In this document: positions 21,604 through 31,408 of the stretch, piece after piece
Layout: the number at the start of each line of letters is the position of its first letter
Numbering within the stretch: the first letter of the stretch is position 1
NCBI GenBank assembly: GCA_029937545.1
Contig: JAPYPR010000011.1
Coordinates: 35,203-82,462 of the forward strand
Length of the DNA: 47,260 bases
Source of the DNA: Erythrobacter sp.
Lineage (GTDB): Bacteria; Pseudomonadota; Alphaproteobacteria; Sphingomonadales; Sphingomonadaceae
Reading direction: 5' to 3'
Notes under the pieces: model-generated
Told to the model about the DNA's origin: nothing
Seen by the model: only the letters and a program-made list of their open reading frames with translations
The model's database searches: none
Program-made: the position numbers and the translations under genes

Positions 21604-23190
21604 TCAAACCGGCTCACCGGCCGCGCGTGCTCGTTCGAGCACGGTTCGCTCTGCCTTCGGCACCGTCCGGTACGCTATCGCAAGCACGATCAAGCCGACA
21701 GGCAGCGCAACAAGTAAACTGAGCCCCCCGGTCGAAAGGCTTCCCGTCGTGCTGGATACCTGCCCGGCCATGTATGGCCCGAGGGCGAGACCGACGAGTG
21801 TGGTCCCGAGGAAGAATGTCGCCGTGGCCGTCCCGCGCATGCGTGGAAGAACGAGATCCTGCGTGGTCGCCGCCGCACCGCCCAGTGCCGAACTCCCGAA
21901 CAGCGACTGTAGGAAGGCCGCGACATAGAACAGGGTCGGGTTCTGGGTAGTGAACATGAGGTAGAGGAACGGCGAGGCCGCTGCGAGACCGAAGGCGACT
22001 ACGATCAATCGGCCTGCGGGCAGGCGTACTCTGAGAGAGTCCGCGATCCGGCCGCCTAAAATGATGCCGAGGAAGCCCGCAACCGCGCCCGGCCCCCCGA
22101 TCCACCAACCGGCAGTCGAGGGTGCTTCGCCAAGAACCCGGATCGCATAGGGAGCGGCCCAGAAGCTTGCCGCGTATGACATGAAGGAAACCATGCCATA
22201 ACCGAGGACGGTGGTGAGGAAAGCCGGCGTCCCCCAGATCAGGGAAAAGGTCGGATCGTCGCGGCGTTTCAACGTGGAAGCCCACGAGAAGATTGCATAA
22301 TAGCCAATCCCGACGGCACCCCATTGCTGCGCGTTGCCGGTGTAAGCCGCCATTGCGAAAGCGATGCCGCCGATGACTGTCGCGCCCAGCAGATTGATCA
22401 CTATGCCCCGGGCCCCGCCCTGTGCCGCTCCGATGAGCGTGAAAGGCGGAATGACCGCAACTAGTTCCCTGAAGAAACCGCGGAAAGGGTCCTTCGGCGG
22501 CGGGGTGACGATCCCTTCACTCTGCCCGCGCACGGGTTCCCGCAACGTAAAGACGAGAAGGGCGAGCAACAGTCCGGGCAGACCGACAATGATAAAGGCG
22601 GCCTGCCAACCGGCGAGGCCAAGCGGTGCATCGACCGGATAAGCCTGGTTCCAGTTCTCGACGATTGCGCCACCGATCAGCAGGGATATGCCGCCGCCGA
22701 TGTAAAGACCGGAGGAATAGATCGCGAGCGCAGTGGCGCGCATCTTTTTCGGAAACCAGTCGGAGATGAGCGAGTAGGCGCTCGGGCTGGCAGTCGCTTC
22801 ACCGACACCAACGCCAATCCGTGCGATGCTGAGCGTCGTGAAGTTTTTGGCGAGACCCGAAAGAGCGGTGAATGCGGACCAGATCGCGAGACCGGCCGTC
22901 ATGAGCCTCACGCGATGCCAGCTATCGGCCAGCTTGCCCAAGGGGATGCCGAAGAGCGAGTAGAACACGCCGAACGCCGTGCCGTAGAGAAAGCCGATCT
23001 GGTCGTCCCGCAAGCCGAGGTCGGCCTTGATATCTTCCGCAAGGATCGAGATGATGTTCCGGTCGACGAAATTCAGGACGTAGACGATAACCAATATACC
23101 AAGGGCGTACCAGCTATACGCCGGGACCTTGTCGGTCGTTTCGCTTACGGTATGGGCCTGGTCGCCGGAAACTGCGGTATTCTCGGTCAA
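21604..23190 (-). CDS. MFS transporter, spinster-like
   Basis: A 528-residue major facilitator with about 12 membrane helices. Family marks: NFVDRNIISILAEDIKADL after helix 1, the loop 2-3 motif GIPLGKLADSWHRVRLM, and GVGEATASPSAYSLISDWFP in helix 4-5, all typical of the spinster branch. The start appears to be TTG 23190, with GGAGTAGGA just before it, 3 bp after the queC stop; translational coupling to queC is likely. The substrate is unknown; a link to queuosine precursors is only suggested by the operon. Confidence 0.88.
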   Translation of the reverse strand: MTENTAVSGDQAHTVSETTDKVPAYSWYALGILVIVYVLNFVDRNIISILAEDIKADLGLRDDQIGFLYGTAFGVFYSLFGIPLGKLADSWHRVRLMTAGLAIWSAFTALSGLAKNFTTLSIARIGVGVGEATASPSAYSLISDWFPKKMRATALAIYSSGLYIGGGISLLIGGAIVENWNQAYPVDAPLGLAGWQAAFIIVGLPGLLLALLVFTLREPVRGQSEGIVTPPPKDPFRGFFRELVAVIPPFTLIGAAQGGARGIVINLLGATVIGGIAFAMAAYTGNAQQWGAVGIGYYAIFSWASTLKRRDDPTFSLIWGTPAFLTTVLGYGMVSFMSYAASFWAAPYAIRVLGEAPSTAGWWIGGPGAVAGFLGIILGGRIADSLRVRLPAGRLIVVAFGLAAASPFLYLMFTTQNPTLFYVAAFLQSLFGSSALGGAAATTQDLVLPRMRGTATATFFLGTTLVGLALGPYMAGQVSSTTGSLSTGGLSLLVALPVGLIVLAIAYRTVPKAERTVLERARAAGEPV

Positions 23191-23193
23191 ATC

Positions 23194-23913
23194 CTACTCC
23201 GTCACACGAGGGGCATCCTCTGCATAGACGGTGGTATCGACTAGCCCCGCTTCGGCAAAGCCCTTTCGGCGCAAACGGCACGAGTCGCATGCGCCACAAG
23301 CCTCGCCGGTCGGCGTCGGATCGTAGCAGGACCAGCTCCACGCCGGGTCGAGGCCGAGCCTGTCGCACTCGCGCGCGATGTCGGCTTTCGACATCTGCTG
23401 GAGCGGCGCATGGATGGTGAACGGCGCGCCTTCGACCCCCTGCTTCGTGCCCAGCCGCGCCGTTTCGGCGAAACTTGTGATGAATTCGGGACGACAATCT
23501 GGATAGCCCGAATAGTCCAACGCATTCACGCCGATAAAAATGTCTCGCGATGCCGATGTCTCCGCGAAGGCCGTGGTCAGCGCCAAAAAGACGAGATTGC
23601 GCGCGGGGACATAGGTCACCGGAATGTCGTTCCCCACGCCCGACTTCGGAACCGCAATGTCGGCTGTCAGCGCAGACCCGCCGAATTTACGCAAATCCAG
23701 GGGCAATTCGACATGGCGGGCCACGCCTAGTTTGGCGGCGATCGCCTTTGCAGACTGCAATTCGCGCACATGCCGCTGCCCGTAGTCGATCGTCAGCGCA
23801 TGGACTTCATGGCCGCTTTCGGCGGCCAGTGCCGCAGTCACCATGGAGTCCAGCCCGCCCGAAAGCAGAACCACGGCGGGGCCGTTCCCGCGATCGCTTG
23901 CAAATGTCGTCAT
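23194..23913 (-). CDS. queC: 7-cyano-7-deazaguanine (preQ0) synthase QueC
   Basis: A 239-residue enzyme that makes preQ0 from 7-carboxy-7-deazaguanine, ATP and ammonia, for queuosine in tRNA. The PP-loop SGGLDSMV (18-23) and the zinc site Cys196, Cys206, Cys209, Cys212 in SCYDPTPTGEACGACDSC are intact; the substrate segment NALDYSGYPDCRPEF is present. Start ATG 23913, not the longer upstream frame, matches family length. The upstream neighbour ends only 40 bp away. No queD or queE lies in the window. Confidence 0.95.
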   Translation of the reverse strand: MTTFASDRGNGPAVVLLSGGLDSMVTAALAAESGHEVHALTIDYGQRHVRELQSAKAIAAKLGVARHVELPLDLRKFGGSALTADIAVPKSGVGNDIPVTYVPARNLVFLALTTAFAETSASRDIFIGVNALDYSGYPDCRPEFITSFAETARLGTKQGVEGAPFTIHAPLQQMSKADIARECDRLGLDPAWSWSCYDPTPTGEACGACDSCRLRRKGFAEAGLVDTTVYAEDAPRVTE

Positions 23914-23953
23914 GCGCCAAGCCGCTAGGACGGTTACGTGGCGCCAGCAACCG

Positions 23954-24352
23954 TCAGCTGCATGCTCCGGTACGCCGCGCCTCGGCAGAAAACTCGAAGG
24001 GTTTGCCATCGGCGATGCCCTGACTGTCGATCTGGACCAGGCTCGCTGTCTCCTTGCGGATGCTCGTGCGCCCGTAGCCATTGCCGCGACAGGTGTACTG
24101 GATCGTCACCTCCCTTGCTCCGTCTTCGACGACGAAGCGATTGCAGCCCGATCCGCGATGACGCAACTGGATGAATTCGTGGCCGCTACGTAGGCAGACC
24201 TTGCGCGAGGTGCTGCCGTCGCGATAGCGCAGTTCCCAACCGCCCTTGTCGAGCGAATCGAGCATGGCGAGCGAAGCCTGTGCGAGTGCCGGTGCCGCGA
24301 CAACCGCGAGCGACGCGCCAAGCGCCAGCATCAATCCATTCACCTTAGCCAT
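23954..24352 (-). CDS. Small secreted protein, DUF3617-like
   Basis: A 132-residue precursor with a signal peptide (KVNGLMLALGASLAVVAAPALAQA). The mature part begins LDSLDKGGWELRYRDGS and includes VCLRSGHEFIQLRH, a pattern like DUF3617 periplasmic proteins of sphingomonads, with four cysteines that could pair. Function unknown. AAGGAA precedes ATG 24352. It may be cotranscribed with queC (40-bp gap). Confidence 0.75.
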   Translation of the reverse strand: MAKVNGLMLALGASLAVVAAPALAQASLAMLDSLDKGGWELRYRDGSTSRKVCLRSGHEFIQLRHRGSGCNRFVVEDGAREVTIQYTCRGNGYGRTSIRKETASLVQIDSQGIADGKPFEFSAEARRTGACS

Positions 24353-24448
24353 GACATTCCTTTCGCGTGTCGGAAGAGACCAACGCGCCCGTGATTCGCG
24401 TAGCATACATCGAAACTGCGCCGAAGCGTTGTATAGTATCGACAAACG

Positions 24449-25363
24449 TCATGCCGCGATGGCGAACTGCTTCGAGCAAAAGGCGCAATCGACAAGGATC
24501 ATGCCTTGGTCGTCGCGCATGTCCGCCCGGTCTGCTTCGGGAAAACGCGCAATCACTTCCTCGTAATGCTCGATCGAGCAACGGCAGCCCCGCTCGATTT
24601 GTGAACCGCGCTGGATGCGCACTTCCTCTTCCTCGTGAAACAAGCGCCACACGATCGCTTCCAGCGAGAGCGCCCGGTCGAGGAGTTCATCGTGCCGGAT
24701 CGACCCGGCCATGACCGCGACATGTTCCCACTCGGGGTGGTCGAGGCGCGCGTGCAACCGTTCTCGCCCCTCCTCGCCATCGGGCAGATGCTGGACGAGC
24801 AGTCCGGCTGCCGAGCAAGAACCACCATCACCTCTTACCGCGCAGCGGATCATCGTCGGCACCTGTTCGGACTGGAAGAAGTAATTTTCGCAGGCTTCGG
24901 AAAGACTGTCGCCTTCGAGCGGAACGATCCCCTGATAGCGCCCGCGCCCGTCGGCCATATCGAAGGTAATCGCCAGATAACCCTTGCCGAAGAGCGCGAA
25001 TAGGGAGGGGTTCGCGCCGAGCTCGGCCAGTCGCGCTTCGTCGTAATCGACGTAGCCGCGCAAGTTTCCATCCTTGAAGTCGCACACCAGGAGATTGACC
25101 GCGCCCGCCTCGGTCTGGGCCTGCATGGTCACCTGCGATCCATCATCTTTCAACAGGCCGCCCATCAAGCTGGCGAGCACCAGCGCTTCTGCAAGAAGAT
25201 GAGTAATCGGCGCAGGGTAGTCGTGCGCCGACAGGATCTCGTCGAGCACCGAGTCGAGTCGGACGACGCGTCCCCGCGCGTTGCGCGACGGGATCGTGAA
25301 TCCGAGCAGTTGCCCGGCGTAGGTTTCATCGGGTTGGGGGGAAGTCTGGTGCATCGCGCTCAT
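24449..25363 (-). CDS. hslO: Redox-regulated chaperone Hsp33
   Basis: A 304-residue Hsp33. The redox switch cysteines that bind zinc are present as Cys260/Cys262 (GCRCS) and Cys293/Cys296 (DCAFCSKQF); oxidation releases zinc and unfolds the linker to activate holdase function. N-terminal core motifs are LLAEALVLASLMGGLLK and DFKDGNLRGYVDY. It is the last gene of argD-argF-hslO on the minus strand, 33 bp after argF. Confidence 0.94.
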   Translation of the reverse strand: MSAMHQTSPQPDETYAGQLLGFTIPSRNARGRVVRLDSVLDEILSAHDYPAPITHLLAEALVLASLMGGLLKDDGSQVTMQAQTEAGAVNLLVCDFKDGNLRGYVDYDEARLAELGANPSLFALFGKGYLAITFDMADGRGRYQGIVPLEGDSLSEACENYFFQSEQVPTMIRCAVRGDGGSCSAAGLLVQHLPDGEEGRERLHARLDHPEWEHVAVMAGSIRHDELLDRALSLEAIVWRLFHEEEEVRIQRGSQIERGCRCSIEHYEEVIARFPEADRADMRDDQGMILVDCAFCSKQFAIAA

Positions 25364-25396
25364 ATGGGTGGCGCGACAGGGATTAACAGGGGCGTT

Positions 25397-26341
25397 TCAC
25401 AGCCGTCCGAAACACCATAGCAGGATCGATTTCTGCGCGTGGATGCGGTTTTCCGCCTCGTCGAAGACCACGGACTGATCGCCCTCGAACACCTCCTCGC
25501 TCACCTCGTCGCCGACATGGGCGGGCAGGCAATGGAGAAAACGGGCATCCGGCTTGGCTTGCGCCATCAGGGCCGCATCGACCTGGAAAGGCGCCATTGC
25601 CGCGAGTTTGTTGTGGACGTGCTCCTGACCCATCGAGACCCAGGTATCGGTGACCACGATATCGGCACCGCGCGCCGCTTCCGCCGCATCCTGCGTCAAG
25701 GTTACCTGCGACCCCGCAGCGCGCGCCATTCCGACGAATTCGGCAGCGGGCTCATAGCCCTGCGGCGTGCCCACGCGGACGTTGAACTTGAACAGCGCCG
25801 CTGCCTCGAGGATCGAGTGGAGCACGTTGTTGCCATCGCCCAGCCACGCAAGTTCGAGGCCGGGCAGCGCCTTGCCCTGTTCCACCATCGTGAGCAGGTC
25901 GGCGACGATCTGGCAGGGATGCGAGCGATCGGTGAGACCATTTATGACCGGCACACTGGCATGGTGAGCGAGCTCCTCGGCCTTCGCATGATCGTCGGTG
26001 CGGATCATGATCGCGTCGACCATGCGGCTGAGCACCCGTGCCGTGTCGGCGATGCTCTCACCGCGCCCGAGCTGGCTGGTGCCCGAGTCGAGTATCAGCG
26101 ACGTGCCGCCGAGCTGGCCCATCCCGATATCGAAACTCACCCGCGTCCGCGTCGAATTCTTCTCGAAGATCATGCCGAGCACATGGCCTGCGAGCGGCGC
26201 GTCCGCGTCGGTCTTGCCCTTGGGCCATTCGCGACGGGCAGCCTTGCGATCCTGGGCGTCGGCCAGCATGGCGGCGATCGCATCGCCGCCCGCATCGGAG
26301 AGGTCGAGGAAGCTGCGCGGGGCTGCGGTCGGTTCGGCCAT
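25397..26341 (-). CDS. argF: Ornithine carbamoyltransferase
   Basis: A 314-residue enzyme that forms citrulline from ornithine and carbamoyl phosphate. Carbamoyl phosphate loop STRTR (63-67), HPCQ (141-144), the ornithine loop [10 protein letters not shown], and HCLPAH (270-275) are all present. Its ATG shares one base with the argD TGA, so the two are translationally coupled in arginine biosynthesis. Confidence 0.97.
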   Translation of the reverse strand: MAEPTAAPRSFLDLSDAGGDAIAAMLADAQDRKAARREWPKGKTDADAPLAGHVLGMIFEKNSTRTRVSFDIGMGQLGGTSLILDSGTSQLGRGESIADTARVLSRMVDAIMIRTDDHAKAEELAHHASVPVINGLTDRSHPCQIVADLLTMVEQGKALPGLELAWLGDGNNVLHSILEAAALFKFNVRVGTPQGYEPAAEFVGMARAAGSQVTLTQDAAEAARGADIVVTDTWVSMGQEHVHNKLAAMAPFQVDAALMAQAKPDARFLHCLPAHVGDEVSEEVFEGDQSVVFDEAENRIHAQKSILLWCFGRL

Positions 26342-27534
26342 CAGGCGGCCTCGGGCACTTGATAGCTCGCTGCACCCGCCGACAGCTTGTCGAGGAATTC
26401 GTCGAATTCCGCCTCGCCTGCCACCAGCGGCGGCAGGACGCGCAGGGTGTTGTCGCCCGCGGCAACCGTCAGCAGCTGGTGATGATCGCGCAGGTGGACG
26501 AAGAACGGCCGGCTTTCGACCTTCATCTTGATGCCGAGCATCAGGCCCTTGCCGCGCACCAGTTCGAACAGGTCGGGATAATTGCCGATGAACTGCTCCA
26601 GACGGGCGCGCAGGCGCTTGCCCTTCTCGGTCACCTCGGCGAGGAATTCGTCATTCGCGACGGCGTCCATCACCGCCGTGCCCGCCGCCATGGCGAGAGG
26701 GTTGCCGCCATAGGTCGAACCGTGGGTACCGAAGCCCATGCCGCGCGCAGCTTTCTCCGTCGCCAGGCAGGCGCCGAGCGGGAAGCCGCCGCCGATGCCC
26801 TTGGCAGTGGCCATGATGTCCGGCTCGATGCCGTAATGCTCATACGCATAGAGCTTGCCGGTACGCGCGACGCCGCACTGAACTTCGTCGAACACGAGCA
26901 TGAGATCGTGCTCGTCACACAGCCCGCGCAGGCCGCTCATAAATTCCTGCGAGGCGGGACGGATACCGCCTTCGCCCTGGATCGGTTCGACGAGGAAGCC
27001 AGCGGTTTTGTCGTTCACCAGCGCCTTCGCGCTGTCCAGATCGTCGAATTCCGCGTACTGGAAACCGGCGAGGAGAGGCATGAAGCCCTTGTGCATCTTC
27101 GCCTGGTTGGAGGCGCTGATCGTCGCCATCGTGCGCCCGTGGAAGGCATTGGTGAAGGTAATCAACTCGGTGCGCTGAGCATCGCCATCATCGTTCTGGT
27201 GATAGGCACGTGCCGTCTTGATCGCGGCCTCGACGGCCTCGGCACCCGAGTTGGTGAAGAAAACCGTATCCGCAAACGTCTTTTCGACCAGACGCTGCGC
27301 CAGCGCTTCGCCTTGCGGGCTGCCGTAGAGGTTGGAGACATGCATCAGCGTGGCTGCCTGCTGCTGGATCGCACCGATCAGCCCCTCGTGGCTGTGGCCG
27401 AGCAGGTTGACCGCGATGCCGCTCGCGAAGTCGAGATAGCGCGTTCCGTCTTCGTCGATCAGGTGGCAATGCTCGCCGCGTACTGGGCGAACGCCGCAAC
27501 GGGGATAGACGGGCATCAGCGGGGTAATCGACAT
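26341..27534 (-). CDS. argD: Acetylornithine aminotransferase
   Basis: A 397-residue class III PLP aminotransferase for the fourth step of arginine synthesis (and possibly N-succinyl-diaminopimelate). Landmarks: [44 protein letters not shown] and the PLP lysine Lys245 in [17 protein letters not shown] 27534 ([12 protein letters not shown]) is chosen over an upstream in-frame ATG because it fits the family start. Confidence 0.95.
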   Translation of the reverse strand: MSITPLMPVYPRCGVRPVRGEHCHLIDEDGTRYLDFASGIAVNLLGHSHEGLIGAIQQQAATLMHVSNLYGSPQGEALAQRLVEKTFADTVFFTNSGAEAVEAAIKTARAYHQNDDGDAQRTELITFTNAFHGRTMATISASNQAKMHKGFMPLLAGFQYAEFDDLDSAKALVNDKTAGFLVEPIQGEGGIRPASQEFMSGLRGLCDEHDLMLVFDEVQCGVARTGKLYAYEHYGIEPDIMATAKGIGGGFPLGACLATEKAARGMGFGTHGSTYGGNPLAMAAGTAVMDAVANDEFLAEVTEKGKRLRARLEQFIGNYPDLFELVRGKGLMLGIKMKVESRPFFVHLRDHHQLLTVAAGDNTLRVLPPLVAGEAEFDEFLDKLSAGAASYQVPEAA

Positions 27535-27571
27535 GGGGCCTCCAGCGGGCATGGCGGAAATCGAAAGACAA

Positions 27572-27596
27572 ATGGCGGCCCTTGCGGAACCGCCAT
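27572..27596 (-). terminator. Probable terminator of the cold-shock gene
   Basis: ATGGCGG / CCGCCAT 7-bp stem with an 11-base loop between the cold-shock gene stop (27664) and argD (start 27534); on the minus strand it is followed by TTTGTCTTTC. Confidence 0.5.
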
Positions 27597-27663
27597 CTGC
27601 GTGTTTGCCAGCGATCTATTGCCTTGCGCGCCCCGGGTCAAACCGGATCGCGGCAGGCATTCC

Positions 27664-28410
27664 TCACTCCTCTACTGGAACGAGGTTGACCGCCGAATAT
27701 TTGCCGCGTCGGTCGACTTCGAGGTCGAACTCATAGCGCTGCCCTTCGTCGATACCCGACAGGCCCGACCGCTCGACCGCGCTGATGTGCACGAAGGCAT
27801 CCGGCTGGCCATCGTCGCGCGTCAGGAAGCCGAAGCCCTTCATCGAGTTGAAGAACTTGACCGTACCCGTCGCCTTTTCGCCCGTCAGCTCGCGCCGCGG
27901 GGCGGCGCTCTTCTGTTCGACCGCGATGACATCGCCGACGACCTGAAGGTCCTGCGCCGAAACCTTTCCGCCGCGATCGACGAGGTTGAACTCGAGCTCC
28001 TGCCCTTCGGCAAGGCCTTCGAGGCCAGCACGCTCGACAGCGCTGATATGGACAAAGACATCTTCGCCGCCAGTTTCCTGCTGGATGAAGCCGAAACCCT
28101 TTTCGCTGTTGAAGAACTTCACCGTGCCCTTGCCGGTACCGACGACCTGGGCGGGCATGCGGTTGAAACCGCCACTGCCACCGCCACCGCCACCACCGCC
28201 GCCACGGTTGCCGCCGCCGAAGCCGCCGCCACCGCCGCCGCGATTGCCGCCACCGCCGCCTCCGCCAAAGCGATCGCCGCCGCCGCGATTGTCGCGGAAA
28301 GAATCGTGTGGAGCAAAGTCCGCCGGCGGGCCGCCGAACGGATCGAAGCTATCCTCCCCAAAACCATCGCGCTTATCCCGTCCGCGACGGCGCCCTTTAT
28401 CGTAACCCAT
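27664..28410 (-). CDS. Double cold-shock-domain protein with Gly/RGG-rich N-terminal tail
   Basis: A 248-residue nucleic-acid-binding protein. Residues 1-40 are charged ([20 protein letters not shown]); 41-82 form a low-complexity Gly-rich tract with [13 protein letters not shown] units; then two cold-shock domains, about 93-157 and 180-246, each with intact RNP motifs (KGFGFIQ and VFVHIS; KGFGFLT and AFVHIS). Double-CSD proteins are known in alphaproteobacteria; the RGG-like disordered head is less usual and suggests RNA binding and self-association. ATG 28410 is preferred over the longer frame to 28527. Confidence 0.92.
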   Translation of the reverse strand: MGYDKGRRRGRDKRDGFGEDSFDPFGGPPADFAPHDSFRDNRGGGDRFGGGGGGGNRGGGGGGFGGGNRGGGGGGGGGSGGFNRMPAQVVGTGKGTVKFFNSEKGFGFIQQETGGEDVFVHISAVERAGLEGLAEGQELEFNLVDRGGKVSAQDLQVVGDVIAVEQKSAAPRRELTGEKATGTVKFFNSMKGFGFLTRDDGQPDAFVHISAVERSGLSGIDEGQRYEFDLEVDRRGKYSAVNLVPVEE

Positions 28411-28586
28411 AATCCGAACAGTACCTTCGTACAGCCAGTGTTCCTCAATCCCCGGCGCGTCGGCTGCCTTGCCACGCCGGACCGCGGAGGGTGCGCCCGC
28501 AGGGCAGCCCACCGCACATTTCGACACGCATAGCGCGAATCAGCGCGTGTTGCGAATGATTTAGCGTACCGACGCCCTCTCGCGCA

Positions 28587-28601
28587 AAAATGTGACATTT
28601 T
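28587..28601. promoter_or_regulatory. 15-bp palindrome in the csp/terC divergent region
   Basis: AAAATGT-G-ACATTTT is a perfect palindrome around a central G in the 254-bp gap between the divergent cold-shock and terC genes, 63 bp before the terC ATG. It contains TGTGACA, like a CRP/FNR-type half-site, and is AT-rich in a GC-rich gap. It may be an operator. No other feature was recognised between 28411 and 28664. Confidence 0.45.
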
Positions 28602-28664
28602 CGCATGGCCTGCCGTCATCTCGTTTCGCTTGCGCCGCGTGAACGGCCTTGGCATTGCGACGCC

Positions 28665-29483
28665 ATGGAAATCATGGCCCTCCTGTCCGACCCTGCTGCA
28701 TGGCTTGCGCTCCTGACGCTTATCGCGCTGGAGGTCGTGCTGGGCATCGACAATCTCATTTTCATCGCGATTCTCTCGAACAAGCTGCCCGAGCACCAGC
28801 AGCAGAAGGCGCGCCGCATCGGCCTCGCGCTCGCGCTGATCCTGCGGATCGGCATGCTGATGCTGATCGGCTGGCTCGTGACGCTGCAAACCCCGATATT
28901 CGATCTCGGCATCGTCGGGCCGCCGGTCGAGGGCACGAACAAAGCCAGTTTCGAAACGGCCTTCTCCGGGCGCGATCTCATTCTCCTCGCAGGCGGCCTC
29001 TTCCTGCTGTGGAAAGCGACCAAGGAAATCCATCATTCCATGGAGCCGGAAGACGATTCGGGCGATTTGCTGGACAAGACACCGGGAGTCGCGGCAGCCG
29101 CCACGGCTACTTTCGGCTCTGTGATCGTCCAGATCATCGCGATCGACATGGTCTTCTCGGTCGATTCGATCCTGACCGCGGTCGGCATGACCGACGACAT
29201 CCCTATCATGGTTGCTGCGGTGGTCATCACGGTCGGCATCATGATGGTTGCCGCCGATCCGCTGGCGAAGTTCATCGAGAGCAACCCGACGCTGGTCATG
29301 CTGGCGCTGGCCTTCCTCGTGATGATCGGCCTGGTGCTGATCGCCGACGGCTTCGGCTTCCATGTGCCGAAGGGCTATATCTATGCCGCCATGGGATTCT
29401 CGGTCGGCGTCGAGATCCTCAACATCGTCCAGCGCCGCCGCCGCGCGGGGCAGCGTGCCGCAGCCAAGGGAGAAGCCGCATGA
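28665..29483 (+). CDS. TerC-family integral membrane protein
   Basis: A 272-residue TerC protein with about seven membrane helices. The family signatures with acidic residues in membrane segments are present: LEVVLGIDNLIFIAILSNKL near the start and IIAIDMVFSVDSILTAVGM in the middle. TerC-like proteins have been linked to metal (Mn) export coupled to secreted enzymes or to tellurite resistance; substrate not fixed here. ATG 28665 is used, since the extension to 28605 has no family likeness. Overlaps the next gene by ATGA. Confidence 0.92.
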   Translation: MEIMALLSDPAAWLALLTLIALEVVLGIDNLIFIAILSNKLPEHQQQKARRIGLALALILRIGMLMLIGWLVTLQTPIFDLGIVGPPVEGTNKASFETAFSGRDLILLAGGLFLLWKATKEIHHSMEPEDDSGDLLDKTPGVAAAATATFGSVIVQIIAIDMVFSVDSILTAVGMTDDIPIMVAAVVITVGIMMVAADPLAKFIESNPTLVMLALAFLVMIGLVLIADGFGFHVPKGYIYAAMGFSVGVEILNIVQRRRRAGQRAAAKGEAA

Positions 29484-29920
29484 CCGATTTCCGCAAGATC
29501 GACGATGGCTTCTACGCCAGCCCCCAGATTTCCGTAGCCGATGTATCGCAGGCGGCGGCCATGGGGATCGGCACCATCGTGAACAACCGTCCGGAAGGCG
29601 AGGCGGACGACCAGCCTGCAGGGAGCGACATCGAAGCGGCCACGAAAGCAGCCGGCTTGAACTATGTCGCGATCCCGATCGGCCATTCGGGTTTCAGCAT
29701 GCCGCAGGTCGACGCGATGTCGGAAGTTCTGGCCAAGGCCGACCGTCCCGTGCTCGGCTTCTGCCGCTCGGGCACGCGTTCGACCCTGCTCTGGTCGCTC
29801 GCCCAGGCACAGCACGGCCGCGATCCGGACGAGATCGCCGCAGCGGCGGAAGCCGGTGGCTATTCGATCGATCCCATCCGCCCGACGGTGGATATGCTGG
29901 CCGGCAAATCGAGCGACTGA
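29480..29920 (+). CDS. DUF442/TIGR01244-family phosphatase-like protein
   Basis: A 146-residue protein with a protein-tyrosine-phosphatase-like fold. The loop CRSGTRS (Cys95 to Arg100) fits the C-x4/5-R active site; TIVNNRPEGE near 33-42 is the other family hallmark. It is related to the regulatory domain of Blh, which acts with sulfide-responsive systems; TIGR01244 members are annotated as sulfur transferases or phosphatases. It is coupled to terC by ATGA, suggesting a common process. It converges directly on the amidohydrolase gene with no gap. Confidence 0.88.
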   Translation: MTDFRKIDDGFYASPQISVADVSQAAAMGIGTIVNNRPEGEADDQPAGSDIEAATKAAGLNYVAIPIGHSGFSMPQVDAMSEVLAKADRPVLGFCRSGTRSTLLWSLAQAQHGRDPDEIAAAAEAGGYSIDPIRPTVDMLAGKSSD

Positions 29921-31342
29921 TCAGCGGCGATAATCGAGCGGCGGGTCGCGGTCGCCGAGAAGCGACTCGTATTCATAACCCTCGCCGCGGGCCGTGATGA
30001 ATTCCGCTTTCGCCTGCTCGCGCAGCTGTGGATTGGTATAGAGTTCGACCGCCGCGAGTATCATGGCCTTGGCCGCATGCTGCGTACCTTTCGCACCATA
30101 GCTATGGCCGCTGGCGGCAACCGCCTGCCAGCTATGCGCAGCGGTTCCTGGGACCCATGTGGCAGTGCGGACGCTGACGGTCGGCACCGCTTGCGACACG
30201 TCGCCCACGTCGGTCGAGCCATAGCCGGTCTTCACCTCGAATTGCTCCACCTCGCGCGCCTGCGACAGCTCGGGGGCATCCTCGCCGAAGGATTCGCGGA
30301 TCTCGCGCGCCCAGGCGAGTTCTTCGGCGGTGTATTCGATCGGTTCGAGCTGATTGAGCTTCTCGGTCATCATGCGTTGGAGCGATTCGAGCGGCAGTGT
30401 CGGATTGTTGCCGTGGATGATTTCCCAGTCGACATCCGTGCCCGTGCCCATCGCCGCGCCCTTGGCCGCAGCCTCCAGCCGCGGCCACAGCGCGCGGACT
30501 TCGTCGGCATCGGAATGGCGGACGTAATAGAAGACTTCGGCGAAGTCGGGCACGACATTCGGCGCCGCGCCGCCTTCGGTGATGACGTAATGGATGCGCG
30601 TATCCATGCTGGTGTGTTCGCGCATCATGTTGACCATCATGTTCATCGCTTCCACCCCGTCGAGCGCGCTGCGCCCGCGCTCGGGCGCTCCCGCCGCATG
30701 GGCCGACTCGCCGCGGAAGCGGAACTTGCCCGAGCGGTTGGCGAGGCTCATCCGCGATGCAGCGGAATTGCGGTCCGCCGGGTGCCAGTCGATCACGAAA
30801 TCGGCATCGTCGAACAGGCCGGCGCGGGTCATGTAGACCTTGCCCGATCCGCCTTCCTCGGCCGGTGTACCATAGAGCCTGACGCGGCCCGGCGTACCGG
30901 TCGCTTCGAGCCAGTTCCTTATCGCAATCGCCGCAGTGAGCGAGCCTGCGCCGAAGAGGTTATGCCCGCAGGCGTGTCCGGCATGCTTGCCCTCGATCGG
31001 ATCGCGATTGGGCGAGGTCGACTGGCTGATGCCCGGCAGTGCGTCGAATTCCGCCAGCAGTCCGATGACAGGACCGCCGCTGCCCCATTCGGCTACGAAG
31101 GCCGTCGGGATACCGGCAACGCCCGGCTGGATGGAGAACCCTTCCCGCTGCAATTCGTCCACCAGCAGTCCGCTCGACTGCGTTTCAAGATAACCGAGTT
31201 CGGCCAACTCCCAGATTTCACGCGCAACGCGGCTGGTGCGTTCGCTTTCTGCTTCGACTGCGGCGATGGGATCGGCCTCTTGCGCGGTTGCGGGCAGCGC
31301 GAGCGTCATGGCGGTGGCGGCTAGTAGGACGGCGAATTTCAT
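29921..31342 (-). CDS. Secreted M20-family amidohydrolase (AbgB-like)
   Basis: A 473-residue metallopeptidase-like hydrolase with signal peptide MKFAVLLAATAMTLALPATAQ. M20D signatures: GLLAEFDALPG, GHACGHNLFGAGS (metal ligands), GTPAEEGGSGKVYM (catalytic Glu pair), GESAHAAGAPERGRSALD (dimerisation domain). Closest described relatives cleave aminobenzoyl-glutamate or N-acyl amino acids; the periplasmic location suggests peptide- or amide-scavenging. The true substrate is unknown. It is divergent from the operon starting at 31409. Confidence 0.92.
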   Translation of the reverse strand: MKFAVLLAATAMTLALPATAQEADPIAAVEAESERTSRVAREIWELAELGYLETQSSGLLVDELQREGFSIQPGVAGIPTAFVAEWGSGGPVIGLLAEFDALPGISQSTSPNRDPIEGKHAGHACGHNLFGAGSLTAAIAIRNWLEATGTPGRVRLYGTPAEEGGSGKVYMTRAGLFDDADFVIDWHPADRNSAASRMSLANRSGKFRFRGESAHAAGAPERGRSALDGVEAMNMMVNMMREHTSMDTRIHYVITEGGAAPNVVPDFAEVFYYVRHSDADEVRALWPRLEAAAKGAAMGTGTDVDWEIIHGNNPTLPLESLQRMMTEKLNQLEPIEYTAEELAWAREIRESFGEDAPELSQAREVEQFEVKTGYGSTDVGDVSQAVPTVSVRTATWVPGTAAHSWQAVAASGHSYGAKGTQHAAKAMILAAVELYTNPQLREQAKAEFITARGEGYEYESLLGDRDPPLDYRR

Positions 31343-31408
31343 GCAGAATATCTCCCTGGTCGGCGCATGCTTGCCGGAAAATACACGTCATGCCAAATCG
31401 CCTTTTGC

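Noticed and set aside
28196..28270. GC-rich simple repeat antisense to the cold-shock gene
   Set aside because: It is the coding sequence of the Gly-rich tract of the cold-shock protein, not an independent repeat.
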